Assembly (NCBI RefSeq): GCF_023922585.1 | Contig: NZ_JAMFTN010000023.1 | Coordinates: forward strand, 62,001 to 126,000 | Origin: Aliidiomarina quisquiliarum | GTDB lineage: Bacteria > Pseudomonadota > Gammaproteobacteria > Enterobacterales > Alteromonadaceae | DNA length: 64,000 bases | Reading direction: 5' to 3' | In this document: in pieces, positions 16,738 through 26,164 of the stretch | How the letters are laid out: the number at the start of each line of letters is the position of its first letter | Numbering within the stretch: position 1 is the stretch's first letter | Notes under the pieces: generated by a model | What the model saw: the letters and a program-made list of their open reading frames with translations, nothing else | Told to the model about the DNA's origin: nothing | The model's database searches: none | Translations under genes and position numbers: made by a program

Positions 16738-17594
16738 CAGCCCCCAACTTAGTGTTACCCGCACCCGCCAAATTAAATCTATTTTTACATATAGTTGGTC
16801 AACGCGACGACGGCTACCATAATTTAGAAACGCTGTTTCAGTTTTTAGACTATGGCGATAGCTTGTCTTTTTGGTACACCCAAACGGGCACAATTAGCCT
16901 TGAACCCAACTTGCCGGGTGTTGCTCAGGAAGACAACTTAATCGTGAAAGCCGCCACCGCATTATTGCCATTTCGTTCAAGCTTAACCGCGGGTGTACAT
17001 ATTGAGCTCAACAAATATTTGCCTATGGGTGGGGGTTTGGGCGGCGGTTCATCAGACGCTGCCACCGTATTACTTGCATTAAATGAGCTTTGGCAACTTA
17101 AGCTTAGCCACCAACAACTAGCCGACATTGGCCTTGCTTTAGGCGCCGACGTGCCCATCTTCGTTCATGGTTATGCAGCTCTAGCCCGCGGTGTTGGCGA
17201 ACAACTTGTGCCCATGACACCAGCTGAAGCATGGTATTTAGTTGTGCACCCCGGTGTGGCTATTAGTACCGCCGAGATATTTGGTCATCCAAACTTACCA
17301 CGCAATACAAAACCACTAGCAAGCAACCATGTTGTATGGTCTGATTGCCACAACGACTGTGAGCAGTTGGTCGAATCACTGTACCCGCAGGTTGCGCAAG
17401 CACGCCTGTGGTTGCTAGAATACGCTCCGTCCAGAATGACGGGAACCGGTGCCTGTTTATTTGCGGCTTTTGCTTCAAAAGCAACCGCAGAACGCGCATT
17501 GGCAAAGCTACCAAGTAAATTTAGTGGTTTTGTGGCCCAAGGGAAAAACATTTCTCCTGCGCACCAAGCATTAAATGCACAGTTGGCAAACTAA
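16734..17594 (+). CDS. ispE: 4-diphosphocytidyl-2-C-methyl-D-erythritol kinase IspE
   Basis: A 286-residue GHMP-family kinase of the MEP isoprenoid pathway. It phosphorylates CDP-methylerythritol. The N-terminal PAPAKLNLFLHI with the catalytic lysine and the glycine-rich ATP loop GGGLGGGSSDAAT (about 101-113) are both intact. It begins at a GTG at 16734 that overlaps the lolB stop by 4 bases (GTGA). Confidence 0.96.
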   Translation: MTAPNLVLPAPAKLNLFLHIVGQRDDGYHNLETLFQFLDYGDSLSFWYTQTGTISLEPNLPGVAQEDNLIVKAATALLPFRSSLTAGVHIELNKYLPMGGGLGGGSSDAATVLLALNELWQLKLSHQQLADIGLALGADVPIFVHGYAALARGVGEQLVPMTPAEAWYLVVHPGVAISTAEIFGHPNLPRNTKPLASNHVVWSDCHNDCEQLVESLYPQVAQARLWLLEYAPSRMTGTGACLFAAFASKATAERALAKLPSKFSGFVAQGKNISPAHQALNAQLAN

Positions 17595-17639
17595 TCCCGA
17601 CGTTTTCCGCACCCACATATTAAAAGGTTGAGGTTTACC

Positions 17640-18587
17640 GTGCCCGACATGAAGCTTTTCGCCGGCAACGCAATACCCGAGCTGGCTCGCAAAATTGCTG
17701 ATCGACTCTACATCAAACTCGGTGACGCTGAGGTAGGACGTTTTAGCGACGGCGAGATCAGTGTTCAAATCAACGAAAATGTCCGCGGCTCGGACGTCTT
17801 CATAATTCAATCAACTTGCGCCCCAACGAATAATAACCTAATGGAACTAGTGGTTATGGTTGACGCCTTACGACGCGCTTCGGCAGGTCGTATAACAGCT
17901 GTCATTCCTTACTTTGGCTACGCTCGCCAAGACCGCCGTGTTCGCTCTGCCCGTGTGCCTATTACCGCAAAAGTAGTTGCCGACTTTTTGTCCAGTGTTG
18001 GTGTTGACCGTGTTTTAACCGTTGACTTACACGCCGAACAAATACAGGGCTTCTTCGATGTACCAGTAGACAACGTGTTCGGTAGCCCCGTGCTACTTGA
18101 GCATATGAAACTACAAACCTTCGATGATCCAGTTATGGTGTCACCCGATATTGGTGGCGTAGTTCGAGCTCGGGCCATGGCTAAATTAATGAACGACACC
18201 GACCTAGCTATTATTGACAAGCGCCGCCCGAAAGCGAACGAGTCACAAGTCATGCATATTATTGGTGACGTTGCCGGTCGCGACTGCGTGATGGTTGACG
18301 ACATGATCGACACCGGAGGCACCCTTGCTAAAGCAGCCGAAGCATTAAAGAAAAGCGGTGCCAAGCGCGTATTCGCTTACGCTACCCACCCTGTTTTTTC
18401 CGGTAACGCAGTGGAAAACTTACGTAATTCACAAATAGACAAATTAGTTGTAACCGACAGTATCCCGCTTTCAGAAGAAATGAAGGCAACGGGTTTAGTT
18501 ACGCAGCTAACCTTAAGCGGCATGCTTTCAGAAGCTTTACGCCGCGTAAGCAATGAAGAGTCTATTTCAGCCATGTTCGAATACTAA
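17640..18587 (+). CDS. prs: Ribose-phosphate pyrophosphokinase Prs
   Basis: A 315-residue enzyme that makes PRPP from ribose-5-phosphate and ATP for nucleotide, histidine and NAD synthesis. Strong similarity to E. coli Prs throughout: [28 protein letters not shown], and the PRPP-binding loop [11 protein letters not shown] (about 218-228). I use the GTG at 17640 because it gives the E. coli-like start (PDMKLFAGN), the same 315-residue length and a GAGG site 6 bases upstream; an upstream TTG at 17628 would add four residues. It follows ispE after 45 bases. Confidence 0.97.
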   Translation: MPDMKLFAGNAIPELARKIADRLYIKLGDAEVGRFSDGEISVQINENVRGSDVFIIQSTCAPTNNNLMELVVMVDALRRASAGRITAVIPYFGYARQDRRVRSARVPITAKVVADFLSSVGVDRVLTVDLHAEQIQGFFDVPVDNVFGSPVLLEHMKLQTFDDPVMVSPDIGGVVRARAMAKLMNDTDLAIIDKRRPKANESQVMHIIGDVAGRDCVMVDDMIDTGGTLAKAAEALKKSGAKRVFAYATHPVFSGNAVENLRNSQIDKLVVTDSIPLSEEMKATGLVTQLTLSGMLSEALRRVSNEESISAMFEY

Positions 18588-18611
18588 AACGTAAAAGCTA
18601 CTTTTTGGTAA

Positions 18612-18640
18612 TTGAAAATAAACTGCGCAAATGATAGACT
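18612..18640 (+). promoter_or_regulatory. Probable sigma-70 promoter of rplY
   Basis: TTGAAA (18612-18617), a 17-base spacer and TAGACT (18635-18640) form a good sigma-70 match. A GC-rich stretch (GCGCCGCC) follows the -10, as in growth-rate-controlled promoters of translation genes. Transcription would begin near 18647, giving a leader of about 70 bases. Confidence 0.55.
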
Positions 18641-18667
18641 GCGCCGCCCTTAAATAAGAGGGCTCTC

Positions 18668-18693
18668 GTTACTTTCTGGTCGCGGAAAGTAAC
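18668..18693 (+). promoter_or_regulatory. Perfect hairpin in the rplY mRNA leader
   Basis: GTTACTTTC (18668-18676) and GAAAGTAAC (18685-18693) are perfect 9-base inverted repeats around an 8-base loop. The stem ends 12 bases before the GGAG of rplY. No T-run follows directly, so it is more likely an mRNA control structure than a terminator. E. coli rplY is reported to be autoregulated through its 5' UTR; whether this stem does that here is not known. Confidence 0.5.
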
Positions 18694-18717
18694 TTCATCA
18701 TTTTTGGAGATATGCCA

Positions 18718-19368
18718 ATGAGCACACCTAATTACAGCTTTAAAGCTGAGATCCGTACTGACCTAGGTAAAGGTGCGAGCCGCCGCCTGCGTCACGAAGG
18801 AAAAGTTCCAGCTATTTTATACGGCGGCGATGTAGCCCCTGTATCTCTTACTTTAATTCATGACAAAGTAAACAACGCAGCAGACCACGAAGGTTTTTAC
18901 AGCAGCATTCTTACTTTAAATGTTGGCGGTGAAGAAATTCAAACTATTTTGAAAGACATGCAACGCCACCCATTTAAGCCAAAGTTAGTTCACTTAGACT
19001 TTCAACGTGTAAGCGCGAAAGAAGAGTTTACTACCCGTATTCCTGTGCACTTGCTAAACGAAGAGCACATTCAGAAAGAAGGCGGTGTAGTTATTCGTCA
19101 TGAAACTGACATTGAAATTTCTTGCTTACCGAAAGACTTACCAGAGTCAGTTGAAATTGACTTAGAAGGTTTTGAAGTAGGCGACACTGTTCACTTAGCC
19201 GACATTAAGCTACCTGAAGGTGTAACTTCTGTTGAATTAGGCCGTGGTGAAGACCATAACCTACTGATTGTTGCAATTGCAGCTCAGAAGACAGAGGAAG
19301 AAGAAGCCGAAGACGCGGCTGCTGATGCAGAACCTGCTGACGACAGCGACGAAGATAACGCAGAATAA
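18718..19368 (+). CDS. rplY: 50S ribosomal protein L25 (Ctc form)
   Basis: A 216-residue two-domain L25 of the general-stress Ctc type. The N-terminal 5S-rRNA-binding domain (about 1-95) carries [20 protein letters not shown], and the C-terminal TL5 beta domain (about 100-185) carries [14 protein letters not shown]. The tail is very acidic (Glu/Asp/Ala-rich from about 188). E. coli L25 has only the first domain (94 residues). I start at the ATG at 18718 because GGAG lies 8 bases before it; the in-frame ATG at 18712 is only 2 bases from that site. Confidence 0.95.
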   Translation: MSTPNYSFKAEIRTDLGKGASRRLRHEGKVPAILYGGDVAPVSLTLIHDKVNNAADHEGFYSSILTLNVGGEEIQTILKDMQRHPFKPKLVHLDFQRVSAKEEFTTRIPVHLLNEEHIQKEGGVVIRHETDIEISCLPKDLPESVEIDLEGFEVGDTVHLADIKLPEGVTSVELGRGEDHNLLIVAIAAQKTEEEEAEDAAADAEPADDSDEDNAE

Positions 19369-19382
19369 GCGAGTAACTGAGA

Positions 19383-19967
19383 ATGTCTGCAGACATTCGC
19401 TTAATTGTGGGGCTTGGTAATCCTGGCTCAGAATATGAACAAACCCGGCACAATGCCGGGTTTTGGTTCATTAACGAGTTAGCGCGCCATTTTTCGACCC
19501 CATTAACAAGCGAACCCAAATATTTTGGCATAACCGGTCGTTTGCCCACCCCCTACTCCGACACCCGCCTACTTATGCCCATGACCTTTATGAATCGAAG
19601 TGGTCAGGCAGTGGCGCCGTTAGCTAATTTTTTTAAAGTTGCTCCCGAACAGGTTTTGGTGGTTCACGACGAGCTAGATTTAGCACCAGGTATTGCCCGT
19701 TTTAAACAAGGTGGCGGCCATGGTGGCCATAATGGCTTAAAAGACATTATTCGCTGCTTTGGTAATAACAGTAACTTCCACCGCTTGCGTATTGGTATTG
19801 GACACCCTGGCCATAGCGATCAAGTGACGCCGCATGTACTTGGCAGACCACCACAAAGCGAACGGGAAGCTATTATAAGTATTATCGATGACGCTGTTCG
19901 TGCCGTAGACATAGCGCTAGCAACCGGCTGGTTAGACGCCAAACAGTATTTACATTCAGTGCGTTAA
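19383..19967 (+). CDS. pth: Peptidyl-tRNA hydrolase Pth
   Basis: A 194-residue enzyme that rescues tRNAs from prematurely released peptidyl-tRNA. GLGNPGSEYEQTRHNAGF near the start includes the catalytic histidine (RHNAG), and VVHDELDLAPG and GGGHGGHNGLKD (about 110-121) complete the active site. It follows rplY after 14 bases and precedes ychF, a conserved pairing. Confidence 0.97.
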   Translation: MSADIRLIVGLGNPGSEYEQTRHNAGFWFINELARHFSTPLTSEPKYFGITGRLPTPYSDTRLLMPMTFMNRSGQAVAPLANFFKVAPEQVLVVHDELDLAPGIARFKQGGGHGGHNGLKDIIRCFGNNSNFHRLRIGIGHPGHSDQVTPHVLGRPPQSEREAIISIIDDAVRAVDIALATGWLDAKQYLHSVR

Positions 19968-19997
19968 TGCACTGTCTTTCTAATTAAAGGTACTCTC

Positions 19998-21089
19998 ATG
20001 GGTTTTAAGTGTGGAATTGTTGGTTTACCCAACGTTGGCAAATCAACCTTGTTCAATGCATTAACCAAAGCGGGTATTGAAGCCGCAAACTTCCCCTTTT
20101 GTACCATTGAGCCTAATACCGGCGTGGTACCGGTTCCCGACGAGCGCCTTACGGCCTTAGCTAAAATTGTGCAGCCACAACGAGTACTGCCAACAACAAT
20201 GGAATTTGTAGACATAGCAGGCTTGGTAAAAGGCGCATCGAAGGGTGAAGGCTTAGGAAACCAGTTCCTAGCCAATATTCGTGAAACCGACGCCATTGGC
20301 CATGTGGTACGTTGTTTCGACGACGAGAACATTGTTCACGTTGCAGGTAAAGTGAACCCGCAAGACGACATTGAAATTATTAATACCGAATTAGCTTTAG
20401 CAGACCTCGACTCTGTTGAAAAGGCTATTTACCGCTTAAGCAAAAAAGCCAAAGGTGGCGACAAGCAAGCGAAAACCGAAATGACCGTGCTAGAAAAGCT
20501 ATTACCGGCACTAGCGGAAGGCGATATGGCGCGCTCCATAGAGCTAGATGCAGACGAGAAAAAAGCCATTCGGTCATACAACTTGCTTACCTTAAAACCC
20601 ACCATGTATATTTGCAACGTGGCTGAAGACGGTTTTGAGAACAATCCTTATATTGATAAAGTTATGGCCATTGCAGCTAAAGAAAACGCTATTGTGGTTC
20701 CTGTTTGTGCGGCGATTGAGTCTGAAATAGCCGAGCTTGAAGACGATGAGAAGGAAGAGTTCATTACTTCTATGGGCTTAAACGAGCCTGGTTTAAACCG
20801 TGTCATTCGAGCCGGTTACCAATTGCTAAACTTACATACTTACTTTACTGCAGGGGTAAAAGAAGTACGTGCCTGGACTATTAGGCAGAACTCTACTGCG
20901 CCACAAGCGGCAGGGGTTATTCACACCGACTTTGAAAAAGGATTTATTCGCGCTGAAGTGATAGCTTATGAAGACTTCATCAACAATAACGGTGAACAAG
21001 GTGCCAAAGACGCTGGTAAATGGCGCTTAGAAGGTAAAGACTACATAGTCAAAGACGGCGACGTAATTCATTTCCGTTTTAATGTGTAA
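19998..21089 (+). CDS. ychF: Ribosome-binding ATPase/GTPase YchF
   Basis: A 363-residue OBG-family P-loop protein. G1 GLPNVGKST, the G3 segment [17 protein letters not shown] and a C-terminal TGS domain (from about 278) are present. In E. coli YchF (OLA1 type) prefers ATP, binds the ribosome and affects oxidative-stress responses. It forms a unit with pth and is followed by a strong terminator. Confidence 0.96.
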   Translation: MGFKCGIVGLPNVGKSTLFNALTKAGIEAANFPFCTIEPNTGVVPVPDERLTALAKIVQPQRVLPTTMEFVDIAGLVKGASKGEGLGNQFLANIRETDAIGHVVRCFDDENIVHVAGKVNPQDDIEIINTELALADLDSVEKAIYRLSKKAKGGDKQAKTEMTVLEKLLPALAEGDMARSIELDADEKKAIRSYNLLTLKPTMYICNVAEDGFENNPYIDKVMAIAAKENAIVVPVCAAIESEIAELEDDEKEEFITSMGLNEPGLNRVIRAGYQLLNLHTYFTAGVKEVRAWTIRQNSTAPQAAGVIHTDFEKGFIRAEVIAYEDFINNNGEQGAKDAGKWRLEGKDYIVKDGDVIHFRFNV

Positions 21090-21102
21090 ATTTACACTTC
21101 CT

Positions 21103-21130
21103 AAAAATGCCGGCTTATGCCGGCATTTTT
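21103..21130. terminator. Intrinsic terminator after ychF
   Basis: The arms AAAAATGCCGGC (21103-21114) and GCCGGCATTTTT (21119-21130) form a perfect 12-base stem with a TTAT loop. The GC core followed by a T-tract marks the end of the rplY-pth-ychF transcript. Confidence 0.9.
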
Positions 21131-21204
21131 GTTTCTAAAGTAATTGAATTGTGTCGCGATCATCATCACCATACACTTATGGTTCGTTGGCTAAGGAAAA
21201 CATT

Positions 21205-22581
21205 ATGACCGAATTTAGAATTGAAAAAGACAGTCTAGGCGAAGTAAAGGTTCCCGCCGATGCTTTGTATGGCGCACAAACACAACGTGCTATTGATAAC
21301 TTTAATATAAGCGACGTAAAGCTACCCTTCGCTTTTGTACGCGCAGTGGCCCTTATTAAGTACTGTGCGGCAGAAACTAACGCCGCTCTTGGCGTGCTAC
21401 CAAAGAATAAAGCCGAAGCTATTATGCAAGCCGCACTAGAAGTATTTGAAGGCCGATGGCAGGCACAGTTCCCCGTTGACGTGTTTCAAACCGGCTCTGG
21501 CACCAGCACCAATATGAACGTAAACGAAGTGCTAGCAACCTTAGCTAGCCGGCATGGCAATATTGATATTCACCCGAATGACGACGTGAACCTTGGCCAA
21601 AGCAGTAACGACGTTATTCCTACAGCTATTCAATTGAGTGCAGCCCGCCGAATTACTCGTAAACTATTACCTGCGCTTGAGCACTTAATTGCCGTAATTG
21701 AAACAAAAGCCTCGGAATTAGACAGCGTGGTTAAAACCGGGCGTACTCACTTAATGGACGCTATGCCGCTTACGCTAGGGCAAGAGCTTCGCACTTGGTC
21801 TAACCAAGTTGAGCTTGCTGTAGAGCGTTTAGAGGCCCTATTGCCGCAATTACGTGCTTTGCCTCAGGGTGGTACAGCTATTGGCACCGGCATTAACTGC
21901 CACCCTGATTTCGCTGAGCAATTCAGTAAACGCATGAGTGCCTTTACCGAGCAGCCCTTTACCGCGGCTAAAAACCTTTTTAGCGGTATCGCTGGGCAAG
22001 ATATAGCCGTAGCAACCGCGGGCTCATTAAGTTCGCTTGCTACTGTTATGATGAAAATTAGTAACGATTTACGCTGGATGAACAGTGGCCCATTGTCTGG
22101 CCTAGGTGAAATTACCCTACCTACGTTACAACCAGGCTCAAGTATTATGCCGGGTAAGGTAAACCCTGTTGTACCTGAAGCCGTGTGTATGGCCAGTGCC
22201 CAAGTATTAGGCAACCAAACCACTATTAATATTGCTGGCCAGTCGGGTAATTTCCAATTAAACGTGATGCTACCGTTAATAGCCTACAACTTATTACAGA
22301 GTATTGAGTTAATGACCACCAGTGCCTACGCACTTGCCGACCAGTGCATTAGCCCTTTAACGGTTAATACCGACAAATTGGCTGAAGATCTTGCCCGCAA
22401 CCCTATTTTAGTAACGGCACTTAACCCGGTTATTGGTTATAACGCTGCCGCTGCTATTGCCAAAAAAGCATACCAACAGCAACGTTCAGTAATAGACGTT
22501 GCAGCGGAAGAAACGGATTTGTCGCGGGCAGAGCTTGAGCAACTGCTTAACCCTAGCAATCTCACTCAAAGTCAAGGTTAG
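21205..22581 (+). CDS. fumC: Fumarate hydratase class II FumC
   Basis: A 458-residue iron-independent fumarase of the TCA cycle (fumarate to malate). The fumarase/aspartase signature SSIMPGKVNPV (about 312-322) and TGSGTSTNMNVNEV near residue 97 are intact. I start at the ATG at 21205 (MTEFRIEKDSLGEVKVP), where AAGGA stands about 7 bases upstream; the longer frame from 21151 adds residues without family similarity. Confidence 0.96.
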   Translation: MTEFRIEKDSLGEVKVPADALYGAQTQRAIDNFNISDVKLPFAFVRAVALIKYCAAETNAALGVLPKNKAEAIMQAALEVFEGRWQAQFPVDVFQTGSGTSTNMNVNEVLATLASRHGNIDIHPNDDVNLGQSSNDVIPTAIQLSAARRITRKLLPALEHLIAVIETKASELDSVVKTGRTHLMDAMPLTLGQELRTWSNQVELAVERLEALLPQLRALPQGGTAIGTGINCHPDFAEQFSKRMSAFTEQPFTAAKNLFSGIAGQDIAVATAGSLSSLATVMMKISNDLRWMNSGPLSGLGEITLPTLQPGSSIMPGKVNPVVPEAVCMASAQVLGNQTTINIAGQSGNFQLNVMLPLIAYNLLQSIELMTTSAYALADQCISPLTVNTDKLAEDLARNPILVTALNPVIGYNAAAAIAKKAYQQQRSVIDVAAEETDLSRAELEQLLNPSNLTQSQG

Positions 22582-22593
22582 GAGTTTATATCA

Positions 22594-23262
22594 ATGACTA
22601 AACAGGTTCTTATTACCGGAGCCAACCGAGGTATAGGTTTGGCTTTTACCAGCCAATATGCTGCCGCTGGCTATCAAGTATTTGCGGTGTGTCGTGCCGC
22701 TTCAGCTGAACTACGTGCCTTAAGCAAGGTTACTGTAATTGAAGGCATTGACGTAACCGACCCCAATGCTGCTACTTTAATTAGCCAGTCGCTAGGCAAT
22801 ACCACGCTCGATATTTTGGTGCAAAATGCGGGTATTCTTTATCGCGATAATATTAACGATGCGCCAGCAGCCGACATTGCCAAGCAATTTGAAGTAAACG
22901 CTTTAGCGCCTCTGCAGCTTACCTTAGGCTTACTTAAGCACCTGACCGCGGGTAGTAAGCTTGCCCTTATTACCAGCCGTATGGGCTCATTAGCCGACAA
23001 TGGCAGTGGTGGGTACTACGGTTACCGCATGTCGAAAGCCGCTTTAAATGCGGCAGGAGTTTCTTTAGCCTGCGATTTAAAGCCAAAACAAATAGCCGTT
23101 GCCCTGCTGCACCCTGGTTTTGTGCAAACCGATATGGTGAATAATGCAGGCGACATTTCTGCCGACGAAGCAGCAAAACGTTTACGCCAACGAATTGAAG
23201 AACTAACGTTAACTAACAGCGGAACCTTCTGGCATAGTAATGGCGACGTGTTGCCCTGGTAA
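22594..23262 (+). CDS. Short-chain dehydrogenase/reductase (C-factor-like)
   Basis: A 222-residue SDR protein. ITGANRGIGLAF (residues 7-18) is the TGxxxGxG dinucleotide motif, NAG appears near 79, and the catalytic Tyr-xxx-Lys is YRMSK (about 148-152). The overall pattern resembles the CsgA/C-factor and YciK-like subgroup. The substrate cannot be predicted. It begins 12 bases after fumC with an AGGAG site and may be cotranscribed with it. Confidence 0.88.
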   Translation: MTKQVLITGANRGIGLAFTSQYAAAGYQVFAVCRAASAELRALSKVTVIEGIDVTDPNAATLISQSLGNTTLDILVQNAGILYRDNINDAPAADIAKQFEVNALAPLQLTLGLLKHLTAGSKLALITSRMGSLADNGSGGYYGYRMSKAALNAAGVSLACDLKPKQIAVALLHPGFVQTDMVNNAGDISADEAAKRLRQRIEELTLTNSGTFWHSNGDVLPW

Positions 23263-23339
23263 TTTCGTTCGTCTTTTAAACAAAGGTGCGCTTTTTTGAG
23301 CAGTTGAACTGCTAAATGCACTTTTTTCACTAAAAGAGG

Positions 23340-23368
23340 TTGACGAGGCGCCTGCGGATTCGCATAAT
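23340..23368 (+). promoter_or_regulatory. tRNA operon promoter with GC-rich discriminator
   Basis: TTGACG (23340-23345), a 17-base spacer and CATAAT (23363-23368) stand 41 bases before the first tRNA. GTGCGCCGC follows the -10. A GC-rich discriminator is typical of stringently controlled stable-RNA promoters. Confidence 0.7.
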
Positions 23369-23409
23369 GTGCGCCGCACACTCAGGTGTACAAAGAAATG
23401 AATATTGAA

Positions 23410-23486
23410 GGCTATGTAGCTCAGCTGGTTAGAGCACATCACTCATAATGATGGGGTCGCAGGTTCGAGTCCCGCCATAGCCACCA
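23410..23486 (+). tRNA. tRNA-Met (CAT), elongator
   Basis: A 77-base cloverleaf with encoded CCA. The acceptor stem is GGCTATG/CATAGCC and the anticodon loop CTCATAA. The sequence is close to E. coli metT/metU and has a normal first acceptor pair, so it is the elongator type and not the initiator. It is first in a five-tRNA transcript. Confidence 0.96.
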
Positions 23487-23498
23487 GTATTTTTTCAT

Positions 23499-23583
23499 GC
23501 GGACGTGGTGGAATTGGTAGACACGCTGGATTTAGGTTCCAGTGCCTCACGGCGTGAGAGTTCAAGTCTCTCCGTCCGCACCA
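23499..23583 (+). tRNA. tRNA-Leu (TAG), copy 1
   Basis: An 85-base class II tRNA with a long variable arm (TGCCTCACGGCGTGA). Acceptor stem GCGGACG/CGTCCGC, anticodon loop TTTAGGT, encoded CCA. It differs from copy 2 by one base in the variable arm. Confidence 0.97.
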
Positions 23584-23596
23584 ACTTTAAAGCAGT

Positions 23597-23671
23597 TGGG
23601 GTATAGCCAAGCGGTAAGGCAGCGGGTTTTGATCCCGCCATTCCTAGGTTCAAATCCTGGTACCCCAGCCA
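23597..23671 (+). tRNA. tRNA-Gln (TTG), copy 1
   Basis: A 75-base cloverleaf with acceptor stem TGGGGTA/TACCCCA, anticodon stem GCGGG/CCCGC, loop TTTTGAT and encoded CCA. It is identical to copy 2. Confidence 0.97.
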
Positions 23672-23726
23672 CTTTAGTTTTAAAGTGTAAAATGCTAGAA
23701 GTTGCCACAGCTGCAAGTAATACAGT

Positions 23727-23801
23727 TGGGGTATAGCCAAGCGGTAAGGCAGCGGGTTTTGATCCCGCCATTCCTAGGTTCAAATCCTGGTACCCCAGCC
23801 A
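23727..23801 (+). tRNA. tRNA-Gln (TTG), copy 2
   Basis: Identical over all 75 bases to the copy at 23597. The 55-base spacer between the two copies is unique sequence. Confidence 0.97.
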
Positions 23802-23815
23802 CTTTTCTAAGTTTT

Positions 23816-23900
23816 GCGGACGTGGTGGAATTGGTAGACACGCTGGATTTAGGTTCCAGTGCTTCACGGCGTGAGAGTTCAAGTCTCTCCGTCCGCACCA
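23816..23900 (+). tRNA. tRNA-Leu (TAG), copy 2
   Basis: An 85-base class II tRNA. It matches copy 1 except that the variable arm reads GCTTCAC instead of GCCTCAC. Last gene of the array, followed by a terminator. Confidence 0.97.
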
Positions 23901-23934
23901 ACTTAGAAAGAACGTATATACTGCAGTACATTAG

Positions 23935-23959
23935 AAAAAGTCGCCAAGGCGACTTTTTT
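23935..23959. terminator. Terminator shared by the tRNA array and the PepSY operon
   Basis: AAAAAGTCGCC (23935-23945) pairs with GGCGACTTTTT (23948-23958); the true loop is probably CAAG. The A-tract and T-tract on either side let it work in both directions, ending the plus-strand tRNA transcript and the minus-strand gene that stops at 23965. Confidence 0.85.
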
Positions 23960-23964
23960 GCTTT

Positions 23965-26145
23965 CTAGTAGATATCTTCCCGATAACGCTCTTCTGCTTT
24001 TAGGCTCGTTACATTCATACCTATTGGTGCAAGCATTTGGTTTAACGTGCTTACTACGTCGGCGGCTATATTTCGGCCCCCACACACTAAAACATAGGCA
24101 CCTGCTTGAATAAGGCTGGTTACTTGTGCTTGGTCGTTCAAGAGTTTGTTTTGAACATAACCCCGACCTTGCTCCACCCTAGAAAAAATAGCATTAAGTT
24201 GAGTAAGCCCGCCGCTATTTACATGCTGCTTCAGTTCTTTTTCATAAAGAAAGTCTGACTTAGGATCGCGCCCGCCCCAATATAAATAAAGCGGCCGGCG
24301 CCGGCCGTTGCTACGAATAAAGCCCAATAATGGTCCGATACCGGTTCCTGCGCCAACGAGTATAACCGGCGCTTTATTGGCCGGTAAACGAAACTTTGTA
24401 TTGGCTTGTAAGAAGCCGTGCACGCTGTCACCTCGTTTTAAATTATGTAAGTATTCCGAGCAAACACCAGCTGGGTGCTTGCGCACACAAATTTCTACGG
24501 TGCCTTCGGAGCGAGACGACACTAACGAATAGTAACGTGGCACTGTGGTACCTGGCGCTACTACCGCGAATAAATCGCCGGCCTGATAATTTTTTAATTT
24601 TGTAGCTGGTTTAAAAACCAAAACTGCCGTTGGCGCTCCCACTTCAGCACCATAGTCAGTGCGAGACACCAGCTGTAATGCTATCGATTTAGGCAACTTC
24701 GGCGTGTAGTCCAGGCTTATTTCTCTACCTAACGGCTTGCTAATAGCTTGCCCCCACTGGCTAAAGTGTTGGCTCGATTGGCGATCGATAAACACTGGTG
24801 GTAGCAACTCTGGCCAGCCCTTATGCTGTAAAGCCACCGCTGCTGATTTTGCATAAGCACAGTATTGAGGAAATTGTCGGTCGCCAAAACCAAGTACCGC
24901 ATAGGGAATTGGTGCCTTTACAGTTAGCTTTTCTAATCGGTTTAAAAACAGTTTAGCCGAGCTGGGTGGCTCTCCATTGCCATAGGTAGCCGCCAGTATA
25001 AAAAGCCGTTTAGCCTTGGGGTAATTCACTAAACTATTCATTGCTGCTGTATGTACCTGATAGCCCACTTTAGTTAATGCTTTATGCAAATGATTAGCAA
25101 AACCCCAGGTGTTATTGTTTTCACTGCCAACCAAAATAATTGTATCGGCTAATTGGCTAGTTATATTTGCTCTGATACGCACTCGCCCGCGTCGGCGCTG
25201 CCACCAAATAATTATCCCCGTACAAAACAACAGTGGCATTGCTAAGGCGCTTGCCCCTAGCAATAAAGCAAACCACCACAACCCTTCACCTGTATGTAGC
25301 TGGTAAATTAATTCAAAACTTTGTTGCCATAGGTTGTAAGGCTCAAACACCAGCATGGCGCCAGTGTCTGCGGCAATAATGCCAGCCCCATGGTTAGTTC
25401 GTATGTAATACACTTGGTTTTCCATAAATGAATGTGGAAAAACCAGCTCTCGTAAATCTGCTAAAGGAATGTTTTTCAACGCTGGCAAAGTACCAACATC
25501 GGCGCTTACACCTGTACTTAAGAAACTAGGTGGCATAGGGTCGGGACTATTCATAGGAGGTAATAAGGAAAAGGTGTCAGCCGACATATACAGGCCGGTT
25601 GTTGCCGATATTGTTAACCCAAGCACAGCTATAAGTGCTGTTTGTATGTGTAGTCGCTGTTGCCAGTTACCTTGCGGTTTATGGCAAATATAACGCCAGC
25701 CGCCAGCTCTATTAGCTAATAAATAAAGGCCCGTTAGCCCAAGCAGTAGCATCACCAACGCACCAACAGCCGTGGCTATTCGACCTGGGGTGTCTAATAA
25801 GTACGAGCGATGAAACTTCTTCAGCCAACTTTTTATCGGGCTACTAGTGGGCTTGGCAATCGCAACACCAGTTATTGGGTCAATAATTGCTGTTCCCATG
25901 TTGTTCTTATCAGAATAATAAATAACCACCGCACCCGCTGGCGTACGCTGAAGCTCTTCAACGCCGGGCTGGTGTTTAATCGCTTTGCTAGCTAATTCTG
26001 CTACCGAAATATGCGACGTTCCCATTACCGTAGTGTTAAAGCGTTCTAAGGTAGGGTAAATAGATACCGCCACAGCTGTTAACACCAGCAACCCCAGCAA
26101 CAACCCTGCTGAAATTCCTAATAGCGAATGGAGTTGACGTAACAT
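23965..26145 (-). CDS. PepSY-TM / flavodoxin / ferredoxin-reductase fusion flavoprotein
   Basis: A 726-residue inner-membrane oxidoreductase. A PepSY-associated membrane module (about 1-320) has four main helices and histidines at 6, 112, 166 and 284 that could bind haem. A flavodoxin (FMN) domain (about 334-470) has an ATYGNGEPP loop. A FAD/NAD(P)H reductase domain (about 485-726) has RYYS for [16 protein letters not shown] and [10 protein letters not shown] for the nucleotide, and a C-terminal ERYREDIY like CysJ. It should move electrons from cytoplasmic NADPH through FAD and FMN to the membrane or periplasm. Similar fusions are annotated as sulfite-reductase flavoproteins, but no sulfite reductase subunit is nearby. 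Last gene of a three-gene operon, 19 bases after the DUF2271 gene. Confidence 0.85.
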   Translation of the reverse strand: MLRQLHSLLGISAGLLLGLLVLTAVAVSIYPTLERFNTTVMGTSHISVAELASKAIKHQPGVEELQRTPAGAVVIYYSDKNNMGTAIIDPITGVAIAKPTSSPIKSWLKKFHRSYLLDTPGRIATAVGALVMLLLGLTGLYLLANRAGGWRYICHKPQGNWQQRLHIQTALIAVLGLTISATTGLYMSADTFSLLPPMNSPDPMPPSFLSTGVSADVGTLPALKNIPLADLRELVFPHSFMENQVYYIRTNHGAGIIAADTGAMLVFEPYNLWQQSFELIYQLHTGEGLWWFALLLGASALAMPLLFCTGIIIWWQRRRGRVRIRANITSQLADTIILVGSENNNTWGFANHLHKALTKVGYQVHTAAMNSLVNYPKAKRLFILAATYGNGEPPSSAKLFLNRLEKLTVKAPIPYAVLGFGDRQFPQYCAYAKSAAVALQHKGWPELLPPVFIDRQSSQHFSQWGQAISKPLGREISLDYTPKLPKSIALQLVSRTDYGAEVGAPTAVLVFKPATKLKNYQAGDLFAVVAPGTTVPRYYSLVSSRSEGTVEICVRKHPAGVCSEYLHNLKRGDSVHGFLQANTKFRLPANKAPVILVGAGTGIGPLLGFIRSNGRRRPLYLYWGGRDPKSDFLYEKELKQHVNSGGLTQLNAIFSRVEQGRGYVQNKLLNDQAQVTSLIQAGAYVLVCGGRNIAADVVSTLNQMLAPIGMNVTSLKAEERYREDIY

Positions 26146-26164
26146 AATGGCGCCTCCTAACTAC

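Noticed and set aside
23410-23900. Possible attachment site or island boundary at the tRNA genes
   Set aside because: No integrase gene and no partial tRNA 3'-end repeat is seen in the flanking sequence.
23495-23968. Several open frames on both strands across the tRNA array
   Set aside because: They are translations of tRNA-Leu and tRNA-Gln genes and repeat because the tRNAs repeat. They are a common annotation artefact.
23965-26145. Annotation as sulfite reductase flavoprotein CysJ
   Set aside because: The reductase half resembles CysJ, but the N-terminal PepSY membrane module and the absence of cysI or cysH make assimilatory sulfite reduction unlikely.
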